From: Christiangramia salexigens
Lineage (GTDB): Bacteria > Bacteroidota > Bacteroidia > Flavobacteriales > Flavobacteriaceae
NCBI RefSeq assembly: GCF_001889005.1
Contig: NZ_CP018153.1
Span: forward strand, 1,522,501-1,586,500
Reading direction: 5' to 3'
Length of the DNA stretch: 64,000 nt
The position numbers and the translations under genes were made by a program. Shown in pieces: positions 1 to 10,206 of this stretch (its first letter is position 1; every line of letters starts with the position of its first letter). The notes under the pieces were generated by a model that was given only the letters and a program-made list of their open reading frames with translations, ran no database searches and was not told where the DNA came from.

Positions 1-53
1 ATTTTAAATCATTTAATACCAAACGGATATTACTTTTACTGAAAATTTTATAA

Positions 54-467
54 TTGAAAAGTTTATCCGGAAATATATCAGGTAGTTTTCCAGCGTATCA
101 AAAAGCACTGGAGATCTTTCGTATTTCACGTGCGGTAGCATCCTACTTCAGCGGAGATAAACATGTCCTGGAAATGAATATTTCATCCAGTTCGCAGCAT
201 AGACTCGCCGGATTCTTGGTTACCGATAGTTTGCAATTGGCTCCGGGTGTAGCCTCTGCTTTATCTGAAGGCAATCAGCAAACCAAATTAAAGCGTCTTA
301 AAAGTTTGCGCAAAGCGGTTTTAACCTTAAAAATTCGATGCAGAAAACTTGAATTTTCAGGTATAAAAGAAACTGAGTTCGTGCATCTGCTCCGCAAAGA
401 GATCGCGCAATTTGAAAAGCTCATTACAGACTGGTTCTCCCAGATAGAAAACTCTCAAAAAAACTAA
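54..467 (+). CDS. Small helical protein, possibly four-helix-bundle (23S rRNA IVP-like)
   Basis: This 137-residue protein is not one I recognise with certainty. It starts at a TTG directly after an in-frame TAA (51-53); the first internal ATG is at 174, so the start is either TTG or that ATG. The sequence looks all-helical: one helix around residues 12-32 (AYQKALEIFRISRAV), a second around 50-72 ending in ASALSEG, a third around 75-100 rich in Lys/Leu, and a fourth around 105-130. Four helices with an Ala-rich second helix ending in SEG resemble the four-helix-bundle proteins related to the 23S rRNA intervening-sequence protein. That assignment is inference. No signal peptide is visible, so it is probably cytosolic. 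It is convergent with the icmF gene, and a terminator hairpin lies directly at its stop. Confidence 0.5.
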   Translation: MKSLSGNISGSFPAYQKALEIFRISRAVASYFSGDKHVLEMNISSSSQHRLAGFLVTDSLQLAPGVASALSEGNQQTKLKRLKSLRKAVLTLKIRCRKLEFSGIKETEFVHLLRKEIAQFEKLITDWFSQIENSQKN

Positions 468-493
468 ATCCCGAAATTTACATTCCGGGATTT
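466..493. terminator. Rho-independent terminator between converging genes
   Basis: A seven-base-pair stem (AATCCCG at 467-473 with CGGGATT at 486-492) is followed by a T run on the plus strand and preceded by an A-rich stretch. It ends the upstream plus-strand gene and may also act on the converging icmF transcript. The stop codon of the upstream gene overlaps the stem. Confidence 0.75.
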
Positions 494-524
494 TTTATTT
501 CTAGTTGTATGTAATTAGAAACAA

Positions 525-3500
525 TTACATGTTCCTTCTGTACTGTCCACCCACCTCAAATAATGCATGTGTGATCTGGCCAAGAGAACAAACTTTAGTT
601 GCTTCCATAAGCTCCTCAAAAAGGTTCTTATTATTAATAGCTGCATGCTTTATTCTTTCCAAGGTAGCTTCTGCACTATCCTCTTTGGCACTGTGAAGGG
701 TTTCCAGAGTTTTGATCTGATTCTCTTTCTCCTCTTCGGTGGCGCGGATAACTTCTCCCGGCGTAACCGTTGGAGATCCAGTAGAACTTAAGAAAGTATT
801 CACTCCAATAATAGGGAATTCCCCGCTATGCTTCAGAGTTTCGTAATACAGACTTTCTTCCTGAATCTTACCTCTCTGATACATGGTTTCCATCGCACCC
901 AGTACTCCACCTCTTTCGGTGATTCTGTCAAATTCGGTTAGTACCGCTTCCTCAACAAGGTCGGTTAACTCTTCAATGATGAATGATCCCTGAATTGGGT
1001 TCTCATTTTTAGTAAGACCTAACTCCTTATTGATAATTAGCTGTATCGCCATAGCTCTTCTTACCGAAGCTTCGGTAGGCGTAGTAATGGCTTCATCATA
1101 AGCATTTGTATGCAATGAATTACAGTTATCGTAGATCGCATAAAGCGCCTGAAGCGTAGTTCTGATATCGTTAAAATCGATTTCCTGTGCGTGCAGTGAT
1201 CTTCCTGAAGTCTGAATGTGATATTTCAGCATTTGAGCACGTGAATTGGCTCCGTATTTATGCTTAAGAGCTTTAGCCCAGATTCTTCTGGCAACTCTTC
1301 CTATCACCGCATATTCAGGATCCACGCCATTGCTAAAGAAGAAGGAAAGGTTTGGACCAAATTTATTGATATCCATTCCACGACTTAAATAATACTCCAC
1401 ATATGTGAATCCATTTGCAAGAGTAAATGCCAGCTGAGTAATTGGGTTCGCTCCTGCTTCAGCGATATGATATCCGGAAATAGATACAGAATAGAAGTTT
1501 CTAACTTTCTCTTCAATAAAGTATTCCTGAACATCTCCCATCAGCCTAAGCGCAAATTCAGTTGAGAAGATACAGGTATTTTGCGCCTGATCTTCTTTTA
1601 GAATATCCGCCTGAACTGTTCCTCTTACCGCATTAAGTGTATTCTTTTTAATTTCGGCATAGGTATCTGCATCCAAGATCTGATCTCCGGTTAAACCGAG
1701 TAACATCAATCCTAATCCATCATTCCCTTCCGGAAGATCTCCTTTATATACAGGTCTTTCAATCCCTGCATCATCATAAAGTTCCTTCAGTTTTTGCTCA
1801 ACCTTATCTTCAAGCCCATGTTCCTTGATATATTTTTCACATTGCTGATCTATAGCAGCGTTCATGAAAAAGCCTAGCAACATTGGAGCAGGACCATTAA
1901 TGGTCATACTCACCGAAGTCATTGGATCTGCAAGGTCGAATCCTGAATATAATTTTTTAGCATCATCCAGACAGCAAATTGATACTCCGGAGTTTCCGAT
2001 CTTCCCGTAAATATCGGGTCTGTGATCTGGATCATTACCATAAAGGGTAACAGAGTCAAATGCAGTAGAAAGCCTTTTAGCAGGCAAGCCCTGACTTACA
2101 TAATGGAAACGTCTATTAGTTCTTTCCGGCCCACCTTCTCCTGCAAACATTCTGGTTGGATCTTCTCCTGTTCGCTTAAACGGATAAAGCCCGGCAGTAT
2201 ATGGAAACTCTCCGGGAACATTTTCCTGAAGACACCATCCAAGAATATCTCCCCAGGCTTTATATTTTGGCAAGGCAACCTTTGGGATCTTTGTATGTGA
2301 TAAAGATTCTGTATGAGTCTCGATCTTTATCTCTTTATCCCTAACCTTAAAGCTATAGATTGGCTCGGTATATTTATTCACTTTTTCCTTCCAGGCCAGG
2401 ATCATTTCCCAGTTATATGGATCAAGATCCATTTTCACCTTATCGAATTCGGCGAATAATAATTTCAAAAAGTCTGCCTGATCGTCGTTAGCAAGTTCAT
2501 AGATCTCTTCCTGATCTATTCCATGTTTATCAAGATATTTATTCTGATCTGCTCCAAATTCGGTTTTAATTCCTGCTACAGTCTCAATGGTCTTGTAAAT
2601 ACCATACAGTCTTTGTGCAACATCAACCTGTGATTTTGCCTTTTCATCATAACTCCTATTATTCTCCGCGATCTCTGAAAGGTATCTTGTACGTTTTGGA
2701 GGTATAACGAAAATCTTCTCGCTCATTTCCTGAGAGATCTCAAAAGAAGATGACAAGCCGGATTTCGTTTTTTCTTCTACCTCATCCATCAGACTCTTAT
2801 ATAAGGTATTCATTCCCGGATCGTTGAACTGTGATGCAATAGTTCCAAATACCGGAAGTTTTTCAGCATCCTCATGCCATAACTGATGATTTCTCTGGTA
2901 TTGCTTCTTCACATCTCTCAATGCATCCTGAGCACCGCGCTTATCAAATTTATTGATCGCAACAAGATCTGCAAAATCCAGCATATCGATCTTTTCTAGC
3001 TGAGTAGCGGCACCAAATTCCGGAGTCATTACATATAAAGACACATCAGAATGATCAAGGATCTCTGTATCACTCTGGCCAATTCCTGAAGTTTCCAGGA
3101 TAATAAGATCATAATTTGCAGCCTTAAGCACATCAACCGCTTCAGCAACATATTTGGATAAAGCCAGGTTAGACTGACGTGTAGCCAGAGAACGCATATA
3201 AACGCGCGGGTGATTTATGGAATTCATTCTAATTCTATCTCCCAGCAGTGCTCCTCCGGTCTTTCTCTTAGACGGATCTACAGAAACGATCCCGATGTGT
3301 TTATCGGGGAAATCCATCAAAAATCTTCTTACCAGCTCATCTACCAAACTGGATTTACCAGAGCCTCCGGTACCTGTTATACCAAGTACAGGTGTTTTTT
3401 GAATTTCAAAATTATCTTTACTAAATGCCGACTTAAAGTCTTCGTTTTTATTTTCGGCCAGTGAGATCAGTCTTGCAATTGTATTGACCTCTTTATTAAG

Positions 3501-3980
3501 TACATTTTCTTTAACTTTTTCAGGCTGATTAAGATCCGGCACTTCATTATCCACTCTCTGGATCATATCATTGATCATCCCTTGCAGTCCCATTTCTCTT
3601 CCATCATCTGGGGCATAAATACGGTCAATTCCATAATCCATCAACTCCTTGATCTCGTCTGGCAGAATTACACCTCCACCGCCACCGAAGATCTTAATAT
3701 GTCCTGCACCTTTTTCGTTCAAAAGATCATACATATACTTGAAGTACTCTATATGACCTCCCTGATAGGAAGTCATGGCTATAGCATGAGCATCTTCCTG
3801 AATAGCACAGTTCACCACTTCTTCAACACTACGGTCGTGACCCAGGTGGATGACTTCAACTCCCGTAGCCTGTATGATACGCCTCATTATATTTATGGCA
3901 GCATCATGACCGTCAAAAAGAGAAGCAGCAGTTACAATTCTTATTTTATTTTTAGGTTTGTAGGGACTTTGTTGTTCCAT
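525..3980 (-). CDS. icmF: Fused B12-dependent acyl-CoA mutase IcmF
   Basis: At 1151 residues this has the three-part build of IcmF, the fused isobutyryl-CoA mutase. The N-terminal B12-binding domain (about residues 10-145) carries DGHDAA with His25 as the expected cobalt ligand, plus a glycine loop. The middle G-protein chaperone domain (about 190-420) carries the P-loop GTGGSGKSS, the ETSGIGQ segment and NKFDKRG, as in MeaB/MeaI. The C-terminal TIM-barrel mutase (about 560-1150) carries [20 protein letters not shown], which is typical of IcmF and not of methylmalonyl-CoA mutase. The family interconverts isobutyryl-CoA and n-butyryl-CoA, and some members also accept isovaleryl/pivalyl-CoA; the exact substrate cannot be read here. 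The G-domain loads and protects adenosylcobalamin. It stands alone on the minus strand between two oppositely oriented genes. Confidence 0.9.
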   Translation of the reverse strand: MEQQSPYKPKNKIRIVTAASLFDGHDAAINIMRRIIQATGVEVIHLGHDRSVEEVVNCAIQEDAHAIAMTSYQGGHIEYFKYMYDLLNEKGAGHIKIFGGGGGVILPDEIKELMDYGIDRIYAPDDGREMGLQGMINDMIQRVDNEVPDLNQPEKVKENVLNKEVNTIARLISLAENKNEDFKSAFSKDNFEIQKTPVLGITGTGGSGKSSLVDELVRRFLMDFPDKHIGIVSVDPSKRKTGGALLGDRIRMNSINHPRVYMRSLATRQSNLALSKYVAEAVDVLKAANYDLIILETSGIGQSDTEILDHSDVSLYVMTPEFGAATQLEKIDMLDFADLVAINKFDKRGAQDALRDVKKQYQRNHQLWHEDAEKLPVFGTIASQFNDPGMNTLYKSLMDEVEEKTKSGLSSSFEISQEMSEKIFVIPPKRTRYLSEIAENNRSYDEKAKSQVDVAQRLYGIYKTIETVAGIKTEFGADQNKYLDKHGIDQEEIYELANDDQADFLKLLFAEFDKVKMDLDPYNWEMILAWKEKVNKYTEPIYSFKVRDKEIKIETHTESLSHTKIPKVALPKYKAWGDILGWCLQENVPGEFPYTAGLYPFKRTGEDPTRMFAGEGGPERTNRRFHYVSQGLPAKRLSTAFDSVTLYGNDPDHRPDIYGKIGNSGVSICCLDDAKKLYSGFDLADPMTSVSMTINGPAPMLLGFFMNAAIDQQCEKYIKEHGLEDKVEQKLKELYDDAGIERPVYKGDLPEGNDGLGLMLLGLTGDQILDADTYAEIKKNTLNAVRGTVQADILKEDQAQNTCIFSTEFALRLMGDVQEYFIEEKVRNFYSVSISGYHIAEAGANPITQLAFTLANGFTYVEYYLSRGMDINKFGPNLSFFFSNGVDPEYAVIGRVARRIWAKALKHKYGANSRAQMLKYHIQTSGRSLHAQEIDFNDIRTTLQALYAIYDNCNSLHTNAYDEAITTPTEASVRRAMAIQLIINKELGLTKNENPIQGSFIIEELTDLVEEAVLTEFDRITERGGVLGAMETMYQRGKIQEESLYYETLKHSGEFPIIGVNTFLSSTGSPTVTPGEVIRATEEEKENQIKTLETLHSAKEDSAEATLERIKHAAINNKNLFEELMEATKVCSLGQITHALFEVGGQYRRNM

Positions 3981-4229
3981 CTTTAATTGAATGTATTTTT
4001 TGCACCCGCAATTTACGAAATCCTCAATAAAAAAGAGATTTTTTCAAATCTGTTCAGTTCTAAATAAATATTGAGAAGAAAATCAGAATTTTAATAAAAT
4101 CCGTCCTAATCACTCAATTTCAATAATAGCAGTTCATATCATGCAATTCTAACCTACCCTAAACCGGTTAGCCATTTTGTTTTAAGATTATTGTAACTTT
4201 TGACTATTCAACTTTAAGTTTTTGCACTC

Positions 4230-4237
4230 TATATTTG
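4230..4237 (+). promoter_or_regulatory. TATATTTG -7-like box upstream of DUF4197 gene
   Basis: TATATTTG matches the Bacteroidota -7 consensus TAnnTTTG. No TTG lies at the usual 17-23 base spacing (the nearest is 27 bases upstream), and the box is only 10 bases from the ATG at 4248, so this is a weak call. The rest of the 3981-4247 gap is AT-rich and shows nothing else I can name. Confidence 0.3.
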
Positions 4238-4247
4238 AAAAAAAAGC

Positions 4248-4949
4248 ATGAAAAAATTTATAGCCCTTTTCAGTATCCTCATTCTGACCTCCTGTGCAGA
4301 ATTACAAAGCATCGCAAATCAACTGCCTATGGGCGTCACCGAAACCGAAATGAGTGCCGGTCTAAGGCAGGCGCTGGAATTCGGAATAGATAAAGAAGTT
4401 ACCAAGCTCGCTAAGGAAGATGGTTTCTTTAACAATCCAAAAGTTAGAATTGGTTTACCTCCCGAACTTCAAAAGGTAGATAAAACTTTAAGAGATGTAG
4501 GGCTGGATGCACTGGCGAATGAGGGTCTTAAGGTTCTTAATCGTGCTGCCGAGGATGCTGTGGGTGAAGCCATTCCGGTTTTTGCAAATGCCGTTAAAGG
4601 GATCACTTTTGCAGATGCCAGAAACATATTACTTGGTGCAGATAATGCAGCAACTGTTTATCTCAGCACTAAAACCGAAACAGAATTATATGGCAAATTC
4701 AACCCCATAATTAATAATTCCCTGGATCGGGTAGGCGCCACCAAGGTTTGGAGAAATATAATAGAAAAGTATAATGCTTTACCACTAACCTCTGATGTAA
4801 ATCCCGATCTTTCCGATTATGTGACTAAAAAAGCCCTTGACGGGGTATATCTCATGATCGCCGAAGAGGAACAGGAGATCCGTAATAACATAGGCTCCCG
4901 CTCAACGGAACTGCTTAAAAGAGTATTCGCTCTTCAAGATAAAAAATAG
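4248..4949 (+). CDS. DUF4197 family lipoprotein
   Basis: This 233-residue protein begins with a lipoprotein signal (MKKFIALFSILILTSCAE) whose lipobox cysteine is Cys16, so it should be lipid-anchored in the envelope. The mature part matches DUF4197 as I know it: GLRQALEFGIDKEV near residue 38, DGFFNNPKVRIGLPPELQKV near 60-80, a Leu-rich helical region, and a TFADARNILLG segment. The length is usual for the family. No biochemical role has been established. It is probably monocistronic, since the next plus-strand gene follows after about 150 bases with its own promoter-like boxes. Confidence 0.85.
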   Translation: MKKFIALFSILILTSCAELQSIANQLPMGVTETEMSAGLRQALEFGIDKEVTKLAKEDGFFNNPKVRIGLPPELQKVDKTLRDVGLDALANEGLKVLNRAAEDAVGEAIPVFANAVKGITFADARNILLGADNAATVYLSTKTETELYGKFNPIINNSLDRVGATKVWRNIIEKYNALPLTSDVNPDLSDYVTKKALDGVYLMIAEEEQEIRNNIGSRSTELLKRVFALQDKK

Positions 4950-5044
4950 GGAGTTTCTTACATTCTATAATTTTTTAACAATATATCTTACAAATTCATT
5001 TATTTTAAAATAAGATTAACTAGCAATTTATAAAATGTAGACTA

Positions 5045-5060
5045 TACGTTTGTAGATTTG
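5045..5060 (+). promoter_or_regulatory. Two overlapping -7-type boxes
   Basis: TACGTTTG (5045-5052) and TAGATTTG (5053-5060) both match TAnnTTTG and sit back to back ahead of the small gene at 5103. No TTG is found at 17-23 bases upstream of either, so the -33 part is not supported. Initiation 6-8 bases after the second box would leave a leader of about 35 bases to the ATG at 5103, but only about a dozen to the ATG at 5079. Confidence 0.4.
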
Positions 5061-5102
5061 TACTTGTGTTGATTGCGAATGAAGAAGAAAAAAAAATTGA
5101 AG

Positions 5103-5285
5103 ATGTTTAGAATATTTGATAACAAATCCAGAGAAGAGCGCTTATGCGAAAAGTACTCAAGACTTATGCAACGCGCTTACAAGATTGCTTTGATAGATAA
5201 GGACAAAAGCGACAGGCTAAATGAGAGAGCCAGAAAGATCTATCAGGAACTAAGACGAATGAATTCAAGGTTGATAGAAACCTAA
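5103..5285 (+). CDS. Lacal_2735 family small protein
   Basis: A charged helical protein of 60 residues with the layout of the Lacal_2735 family of Flavobacteriia: MFRIF at the start, then a KYSRLMQRAYKIALIDKDKSD helix and an ERARKIYQEL helix. Function is unknown. Three starts are possible in frame: TTG at 5073, ATG at 5079 and ATG at 5103. I prefer 5103 because family members begin with MF and because the codons before it form an A/G-rich stretch that would otherwise code for six lysines. The last four bases overlap the 3' end of the converging btuF-like gene. No signal peptide or membrane segment is visible. Confidence 0.7.
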   Translation: MFRIFDNKSREERLCEKYSRLMQRAYKIALIDKDKSDRLNERARKIYQELRRMNSRLIET

Positions 5286-6052
5286 TTTAATTCCTTAAAG
5301 TAATCCAATGCTTCTAGCAGTCTGGTTCCGTACCAGCTAAAATATTCCCCATTCACTATTTCCACTTCCCGGGCCACTTCCGCAAACATGTCTTTATGTT
5401 CTTCCTTAAAAGGATAGGGTTCTGAAGAAAGCATACAAAGATCAATTTCCATATCAGCCAATTCTTCCAAAGAAGTCACGGGATACCGCGATTTTATAAA
5501 GGCATTATCCAGGTTATTCAATCGAAGCATTGAATCAATAAATGTATCGGTTCCAGCAACCATAAGTGGATCATTCCAGATAAAATAAGCCACTTTTTTC
5601 TTTTGATCTGTCGACTGAAGGTCTTTTAAAGATTTTTCCTTTTTCTTGAGGGAGCTATTAATGGTCTCAGCGAGACTCTGTTTATCGAAAATTTTTCCGT
5701 AGTCTGAGATCAACTCATATACATCCTCAAATTCAACCACATCTGAAATATGAACAGGAGCGATCTTCTCCAGTTCTTCCACCATTTCCCTGGTATTCTC
5801 CTCTTTATTACAAAGAATGATATCCGGATCCAATTCTTTGATCTTTTTGAGATTGACCTTTTTTGTACCTCCTACCCTTTTTTTAGTCTTTTTAAGATGA
5901 GAAGGATGCACACAGAAATGTGTGATTCCCACAATTTGATCTTCAAGCCCGAGGTCTACAAGGAGTTCCGTTTGACTGGGCACAAGGGAAATGATCCTTT
6001 CCGGAATCTTATTTAGTTTAATATTTCTGTCTAAATGATCCCGGATTTCCAT
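5282..6052 (-). CDS. Cytosolic BtuF/TroA-type helical-backbone metal receptor
   Basis: The 256-residue protein has the fold signature of class III substrate-binding proteins for cobalamin or siderophores: RIISLVPSQTELLVDLGLEDQIVG at the start of lobe one (about residues 19-42), PDIILCNKEENTREMVEEL, and a long linking helix around 125-145. It has no signal peptide or lipobox and starts directly with MEIRDHLDRNIKL, so it is predicted to stay in the cytoplasm. No permease or ATPase gene is nearby. It is the last gene of prfA-pyrF-this gene, four bases after pyrF. Ligand and function are unknown; a link to B12 use by IcmF, encoded 1.3 kb away, is speculation. Confidence 0.75.
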   Translation of the reverse strand: MEIRDHLDRNIKLNKIPERIISLVPSQTELLVDLGLEDQIVGITHFCVHPSHLKKTKKRVGGTKKVNLKKIKELDPDIILCNKEENTREMVEELEKIAPVHISDVVEFEDVYELISDYGKIFDKQSLAETINSSLKKKEKSLKDLQSTDQKKKVAYFIWNDPLMVAGTDTFIDSMLRLNNLDNAFIKSRYPVTSLEELADMEIDLCMLSSEPYPFKEEHKDMFAEVAREVEIVNGEYFSWYGTRLLEALDYFKELN

Positions 6053-6056
6053 AAGC

Positions 6057-6881
6057 TCAGGAGGTGATATTTTCCAATTCTACAGCCATTTGTCTTTGAA
6101 GGGCTTCTGCTCTGGCGCCGGCGATCTCTGCAAAATTTGAAGAATCTGAAGCATAGATGATCTTTCTTGAAGAGTTCACCAATAACCCCACATCCTTTGT
6201 CATTCCATATTTACAAACCTCTTCAAGACTACCACCCTGTGCTCCTACCCCTGGAACCAACAGGAAGTTTTCAGGAATGATCTTCCTAATCTCCGAAAGA
6301 TATTCGGCTTTAGTAGCTCCTACCACATACATCAGATTTTCCGAATTTTTCCATTCTCTGGATTTTTGGATCACTTTTTTATAAAGTAAATCATCCTCTG
6401 TCTTTAGAGTCTGAAAATCAAAAGCTCCTTCGTTAGAAGTTAAAGCGAGTAAAATGGTGTGTTTATTAGTAAACTCCAGAAAAGGTTCGATTGAATCCTT
6501 CCCCATATAAGGTGCTACAGTTATTGAGTCGAAGCCAAGGTCTTCAAAAAAGGCTTTGGCGTACATTCTGGATGTATTCCCAATATCCCCTCTTTTTGCA
6601 TCTGCAATAGTATAGATCTCAGGATACTCAGAATGAAGATAATCTATCGTCTTTTTTAAAGCCTTCCAGCCATCAACGCCAATAGCCTCATAGAATGCTA
6701 TATTGGGTTTGTAGGCCACACAATATTCATGTGTAGCATCTATAATGGCCTTATTAAAGCTGAACACAGGATCTTTTTCTGAAAGCAGATAGGTAGGCAT
6801 TTTTTCCAGATCTGTATCCAGACCTACACATAAAAATGATTTCTTCTTAAAGATTTGCTGTGTTAGCTCTTTTGATGTCAT
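6057..6881 (-). CDS. pyrF: Orotidine 5'-phosphate decarboxylase
   Basis: PyrF decarboxylates OMP to UMP, the last step of de novo pyrimidine synthesis. The 274-residue length and sequence fit the longer type 2 family: [14 protein letters not shown] at the N-terminus, [12 protein letters not shown], and the catalytic [10 protein letters not shown] (Asp-x-Lys-x-x-Asp) around residue 115. GVGAQGG near residue 220 is the phosphate-binding loop. It lies 19 bases downstream of prfA and four bases upstream of the BtuF-like gene, in one probable operon. Confidence 0.95.
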   Translation of the reverse strand: MTSKELTQQIFKKKSFLCVGLDTDLEKMPTYLLSEKDPVFSFNKAIIDATHEYCVAYKPNIAFYEAIGVDGWKALKKTIDYLHSEYPEIYTIADAKRGDIGNTSRMYAKAFFEDLGFDSITVAPYMGKDSIEPFLEFTNKHTILLALTSNEGAFDFQTLKTEDDLLYKKVIQKSREWKNSENLMYVVGATKAEYLSEIRKIIPENFLLVPGVGAQGGSLEEVCKYGMTKDVGLLVNSSRKIIYASDSSNFAEIAGARAEALQRQMAVELENITS

Positions 6882-6900
6882 ATAATAAGCCCGTTTTTAT

Positions 6901-7977
6901 TTATAGAATATCGGAGTTCTCTTTTAATTTCTGGGTATTTTCCGCAAGCTGTAGTTCATCGATGATTTTTTGAATATCCCCGTTGATAATATTGGAAAGG
7001 TCATACAGCGTAAGATTAATACGGTGATCGGTCACACGACTTTGCGCATAATTGTAAGTCCGGATCTTTGCACTTCGGTCACCACTTGAAACCATAGAAT
7101 TCCTCTTAGCAGCATCGGCTTCCATTTTCTTGGCAAGTTCCATCTCATACAATCTTGATCTTAATACACGGAAAGCTTTTTCCTTGTTCTTATGCTGAGA
7201 TTTCTGATCCTGACACTGAGCCACCAATCCTGTTGGTTCGTGAGTTAAACGTACGGCAGAATAGGTTGTATTCACCGATTGCCCACCGGGACCTGAAGAA
7301 CAGAAGTAATCTATTCTTACTTCTTTTGGATCTATTTCCACATCAAATTCTTCGGCTTCCGGCAAAACCATCACGGTAGCAGCTGAAGTGTGAACCCGTC
7401 CCTGAGTTTCGGTTTGTGGTACCCTTTGCACCCGATGCACTCCAGCCTCGAATTTCATTGTACCGTAAACTTCTTCTCCGGAAACCTCGAAGATCATCTC
7501 CTTAAAACCACCACTGGTACCTTCGCTAAAATCAACGATATTATGCTTCCAGCCTTTACTTTCAACATATTTGGTATACATCCTGTAAAGATCACCTGCA
7601 AAGATGCTCGCTTCATCACCACCTGTTCCGGCGCGGATCTCCATTACAATATTTTTACCATCTTCAGGATCCTTAGGAATAAGCATCATACGGATCTTTT
7701 CCTCTAATTCAGGAAGCTGAGATTTAGCCTCTTCCAACTGAAGTTTAGCCATTTCAGTCATTTCGGGATCACTCCCGTCTGATATTATTTCCTCGGCTTC
7801 ACTAATATTTTCGGTTAAGCTAACGTACTTCTCGCGCTCATCCATCAGGGCCTTAAGGTCCTTGTACTCTTTATTTAATTCAATATATCGCTTCTGATCT
7901 GATATCACATCAGGTTGTATGATCAAGTCATTTACCTCATCAAATCGCTGTTTTACGATATTAAGTCTATCAATCAT
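6901..7977 (-). CDS. prfA: Peptide chain release factor 1
   Basis: RF1 recognises UAA and UAG stop codons and triggers peptide release. The 358-residue protein has the complete family build. The catalytic GGQ is in [17 protein letters not shown] (about residue 230), and the anticodon-like tripeptide is in [14 protein letters not shown], where PQT replaces the PAT of E. coli RF1. Position three of the tripeptide is Thr, as in RF1 and unlike the SPF of RF2. It heads the operon with pyrF and the BtuF-like gene. Confidence 0.97.
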   Translation of the reverse strand: MIDRLNIVKQRFDEVNDLIIQPDVISDQKRYIELNKEYKDLKALMDEREKYVSLTENISEAEEIISDGSDPEMTEMAKLQLEEAKSQLPELEEKIRMMLIPKDPEDGKNIVMEIRAGTGGDEASIFAGDLYRMYTKYVESKGWKHNIVDFSEGTSGGFKEMIFEVSGEEVYGTMKFEAGVHRVQRVPQTETQGRVHTSAATVMVLPEAEEFDVEIDPKEVRIDYFCSSGPGGQSVNTTYSAVRLTHEPTGLVAQCQDQKSQHKNKEKAFRVLRSRLYEMELAKKMEADAAKRNSMVSSGDRSAKIRTYNYAQSRVTDHRINLTLYDLSNIINGDIQKIIDELQLAENTQKLKENSDIL

Positions 7978-8001
7978 ATATTCTTGCTGAATTTAGGAAA
8001 G

Positions 8002-8009
8002 CAAATTTA
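8002..8009 (-). promoter_or_regulatory. -7-type box upstream of prfA
   Basis: On the minus strand TAAATTTG matches TAnnTTTG and lies 24 bases before the prfA ATG, which fits a short leader. No TTG is found at 17-23 bases further upstream, so only the -7 half is supported. Confidence 0.4.
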
Positions 8010-8040
8010 CGATAATTTGGTCGAATTTAAGATGAAAGCT

Positions 8041-8739
8041 TTAAAGGCTTTCAAACTCGGGTACCGCTTCGTGACTTCTGTTAAATAATGTAAATTTCAC
8101 CAGCACTGCGGCGCCCAAAAGATAAAAAATACGATCGGCATAATAAAATTCAGAAAACTCCAGATAGTAAGCGATAAAAGATGTTATATCTGAAAATACC
8201 AAAAAGAGCGTTCCTGCAGTAAAATAAAAAGAGATCTTATTTGCATACCGGTTATTATACGAGATCGCGGCAATCACCAAGGCGATCATGGACATTCCAT
8301 AGATCACAAAGAAGAACTCCAGAAAGGGGTATTTAAATTTGGAAGGCACCATTTCCAGTAAGAAAAACAGCATTCCTAAATTAAGTCCGAGAACGACCCC
8401 GAAGACGACCTTTTGAAAGAGATTGGTTTTTAAATTTCTGAGTTCCGGTGCTACCGTCAAAACCAGTAAAATATAAGCCGTGATCCTGATAAGAAAAGTT
8501 GCAGTGTTCACTAAATTATTTTCGTACTGAAACAGTAAAATATCGGCGATAAGGAACAGGACGAAAACCCAGAATATTCTTTTACCATAAGTGTTTTGCC
8601 ATAAAAGCACCAGAAAGTACAGGCCTGTACTTATTAGTCTTGACCACCTGCTATAATCCATTTCAAATTCAGAGATCACAAAAATGTTTGCAACGAGCAG
8701 AAATATGGTCAGAATGGGCAACAACAACTTTGGGGGCAT
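8041..8739 (-). CDS. YhhN/TMEM86-like integral membrane protein
   Basis: A 232-residue protein with about seven to eight hydrophobic segments spread from residue 5 to 222, so it is an inner-membrane protein. The repeated pattern of a small polar motif inside helices (LFLIADILLF near 83-92 and FLVFSDITSFIAYY near 185-198) resembles the YhhN family, which includes eukaryotic TMEM86 lysoplasmalogenases. The match is by pattern only, and the activity of this protein is unknown. It has its own start 63 bases upstream of prfA. The 8740-8899 gap shows nothing recognisable. Confidence 0.55.
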   Translation of the reverse strand: MPPKLLLPILTIFLLVANIFVISEFEMDYSRWSRLISTGLYFLVLLWQNTYGKRIFWVFVLFLIADILLFQYENNLVNTATFLIRITAYILLVLTVAPELRNLKTNLFQKVVFGVVLGLNLGMLFFLLEMVPSKFKYPFLEFFFVIYGMSMIALVIAAISYNNRYANKISFYFTAGTLFLVFSDITSFIAYYLEFSEFYYADRIFYLLGAAVLVKFTLFNRSHEAVPEFESL

Positions 8740-8899
8740 CAGGGGGTAGTTTACTTTGAACAGAATTGTAAAAATATAAAAAACTGCCTTAATTCTGCAG
8801 CAATCCCTACAGAAAACAGGCCTTCTCAGCCAAAAATCTACCTAATAAACCACTTTATATGAAATTAAACCTCTTAAGACCTTGAAATGAAACTTCAAA

Positions 8900-10081
8900 T
8901 TAAGAGTATTCAAAGTCCCCGTGTTCGCTATGAATGCTTAGCTTTTTCTCATCTGAGGCTTCCACCCTGCCAATGATCCTGGCATCTACATCGAAAGACC
9001 TGGAAATAGTGATGATCTTTTCAGAGATCTCTTCAGAAACATAAAGCTCCATGCGATGTCCCATATTAAACACCTGATACATCTCTTTCCATTCGGTTTT
9101 ACTTTCTTCCTGAATCAATTTGAACAATGGCGGAGTTGAAAACAGATCATCCTTGATAATATGAAGTTTATCTATAAAGTGAAGAATTTTGGTTTGTGCT
9201 CCACCACTGCAATGCACCATTCCATTGATCTTTTCACTACCTATCTCATTCAGAATCTGTTTGATCACAGGTGCATAGGTTCTCGTAGGAGAAAGCACAA
9301 GCTTACCGGCGTCTAAATGAGCGCCTTCAACCTCATCAGTTAATTTTTTAGAACCCGAATACACCAATTCTTCCGGAATAGAATTATCATAACTCTCCGG
9401 ATATTTCTCACTTAATAGTTTTGAGAATACATCATGTCGTGCAGAAGTAAGTCCGTTACTTCCCATTCCTCCATTATATTCGGTTTCATAAGATGCCTTA
9501 CCGAAAGATGAAAGACCTACGATAACATTCCCGGGTTGGATATTGGCATTATTTATCACTTTATTTCTTGGCATTCTTGCCGTAACTGTAGAATCCACAA
9601 TGATGGTTCTAACCAGGTCGCCAACATCGGCGGTCTCACCTCCGGTTGAATGAATTTCAACTCCGAATTCCTTTAACTCAGAAATCAGTTCCTCGGCACC
9701 ATTAATTATAGCAGAGATCACCTCTCCCGGAATTAGATTTTTGTTCCTTCCAATTGTTGAGGAAAGAAGGATATTCTCGGTTGCTCCAACGCAAAGAAGA
9801 TCATCAATATTCATGATAAGTGCATCCTGAGCAATCCCTTTCCATACCGAAAGATCTCCGGTTTCTTTCCAGTACATATAAGCCAGAGAAGATTTAGTAC
9901 CCGCCCCATCGGCGTGCATTATAAGACAGTGCTCCTTGCTTCCGGTAAGATGATCTGGAACGATCTTACAAAAAGCCTGCGGAAACAAGCCTTTATCTAC
10001 GTTCTTAATAGCATTGTGAACATCTTCTTTACCCGCTGAAACACCGCGGCCGGCATAACGTTTACTTACTTCTTTACTCAT
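8900..10081 (-). CDS. purM: Phosphoribosylformylglycinamidine cyclo-ligase (AIR synthetase)-like protein
   Basis: PurM closes the imidazole ring of purines, turning FGAM into AIR with ATP. The 393-residue protein starts YAGRGVSAGKEDVHNAIK, has the ATP-site segment HADGAGTKSSLAY, MNIDDLLCVGA near residue 95, STGGETADVGDL near 145, and GMVHCSGGAQTK in the C-terminal domain. The reading frame is open for 35 further codons upstream, but that stretch crosses the glnN terminator hairpin and a -7 box, so I place the start at the ATG at 10081. It is somewhat longer than the roughly 345 residues of E. coli PurM, as is usual for Bacteroidota. It is transcribed alone. Confidence 0.9.
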   Translation of the reverse strand: MSKEVSKRYAGRGVSAGKEDVHNAIKNVDKGLFPQAFCKIVPDHLTGSKEHCLIMHADGAGTKSSLAYMYWKETGDLSVWKGIAQDALIMNIDDLLCVGATENILLSSTIGRNKNLIPGEVISAIINGAEELISELKEFGVEIHSTGGETADVGDLVRTIIVDSTVTARMPRNKVINNANIQPGNVIVGLSSFGKASYETEYNGGMGSNGLTSARHDVFSKLLSEKYPESYDNSIPEELVYSGSKKLTDEVEGAHLDAGKLVLSPTRTYAPVIKQILNEIGSEKINGMVHCSGGAQTKILHFIDKLHIIKDDLFSTPPLFKLIQEESKTEWKEMYQVFNMGHRMELYVSEEISEKIITISRSFDVDARIIGRVEASDEKKLSIHSEHGDFEYS

Positions 10082-10101
10082 GGTATGGCAGTTAAAGTTT
10101 T

Positions 10102-10109
10102 CAAAGATA
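10102..10109 (-). promoter_or_regulatory. -7-type box that fixes the purM start
   Basis: TATCTTTG on the minus strand matches TAnnTTTG and sits 21 bases before the ATG at 10081. A transcript starting just after it cannot include the longer in-frame start at 10186, which supports the shorter PurM. No -33 TTG is found at the usual spacing. Confidence 0.4.
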
Positions 10110-10151
10110 AATAGTTTAAACAGTTCTGATAAATATTCAAGGAATTTTAAA

Positions 10152-10184
10152 TAAAAAAAGCCACGCTTATCAGCGTGGCTTTTC
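10152..10184 (-). terminator. Rho-independent terminator of glnN
   Basis: A nine-base-pair stem (10158-10166 with 10173-10181, core GCCACGC/GCGTGGC) with a six-base loop is followed on the minus strand by a run of seven T. It lies directly after the glutamine synthetase stop codon and before purM. Confidence 0.85.
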
Positions 10185-10206
10185 AATTCTTCTTTTTCAA
10201 TTTAAA

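Noticed and set aside
525..3980. Plain methylmalonyl-CoA mutase
   Set aside because: The fused G-protein domain and the [17 protein letters not shown] substrate segment are those of IcmF-type mutases.
10082..10186. N-terminal extension of PurM by 35 codons
   Set aside because: It spans the glnN terminator hairpin and a -7 box, and PurM proteins begin near YAGRGVSAGK.
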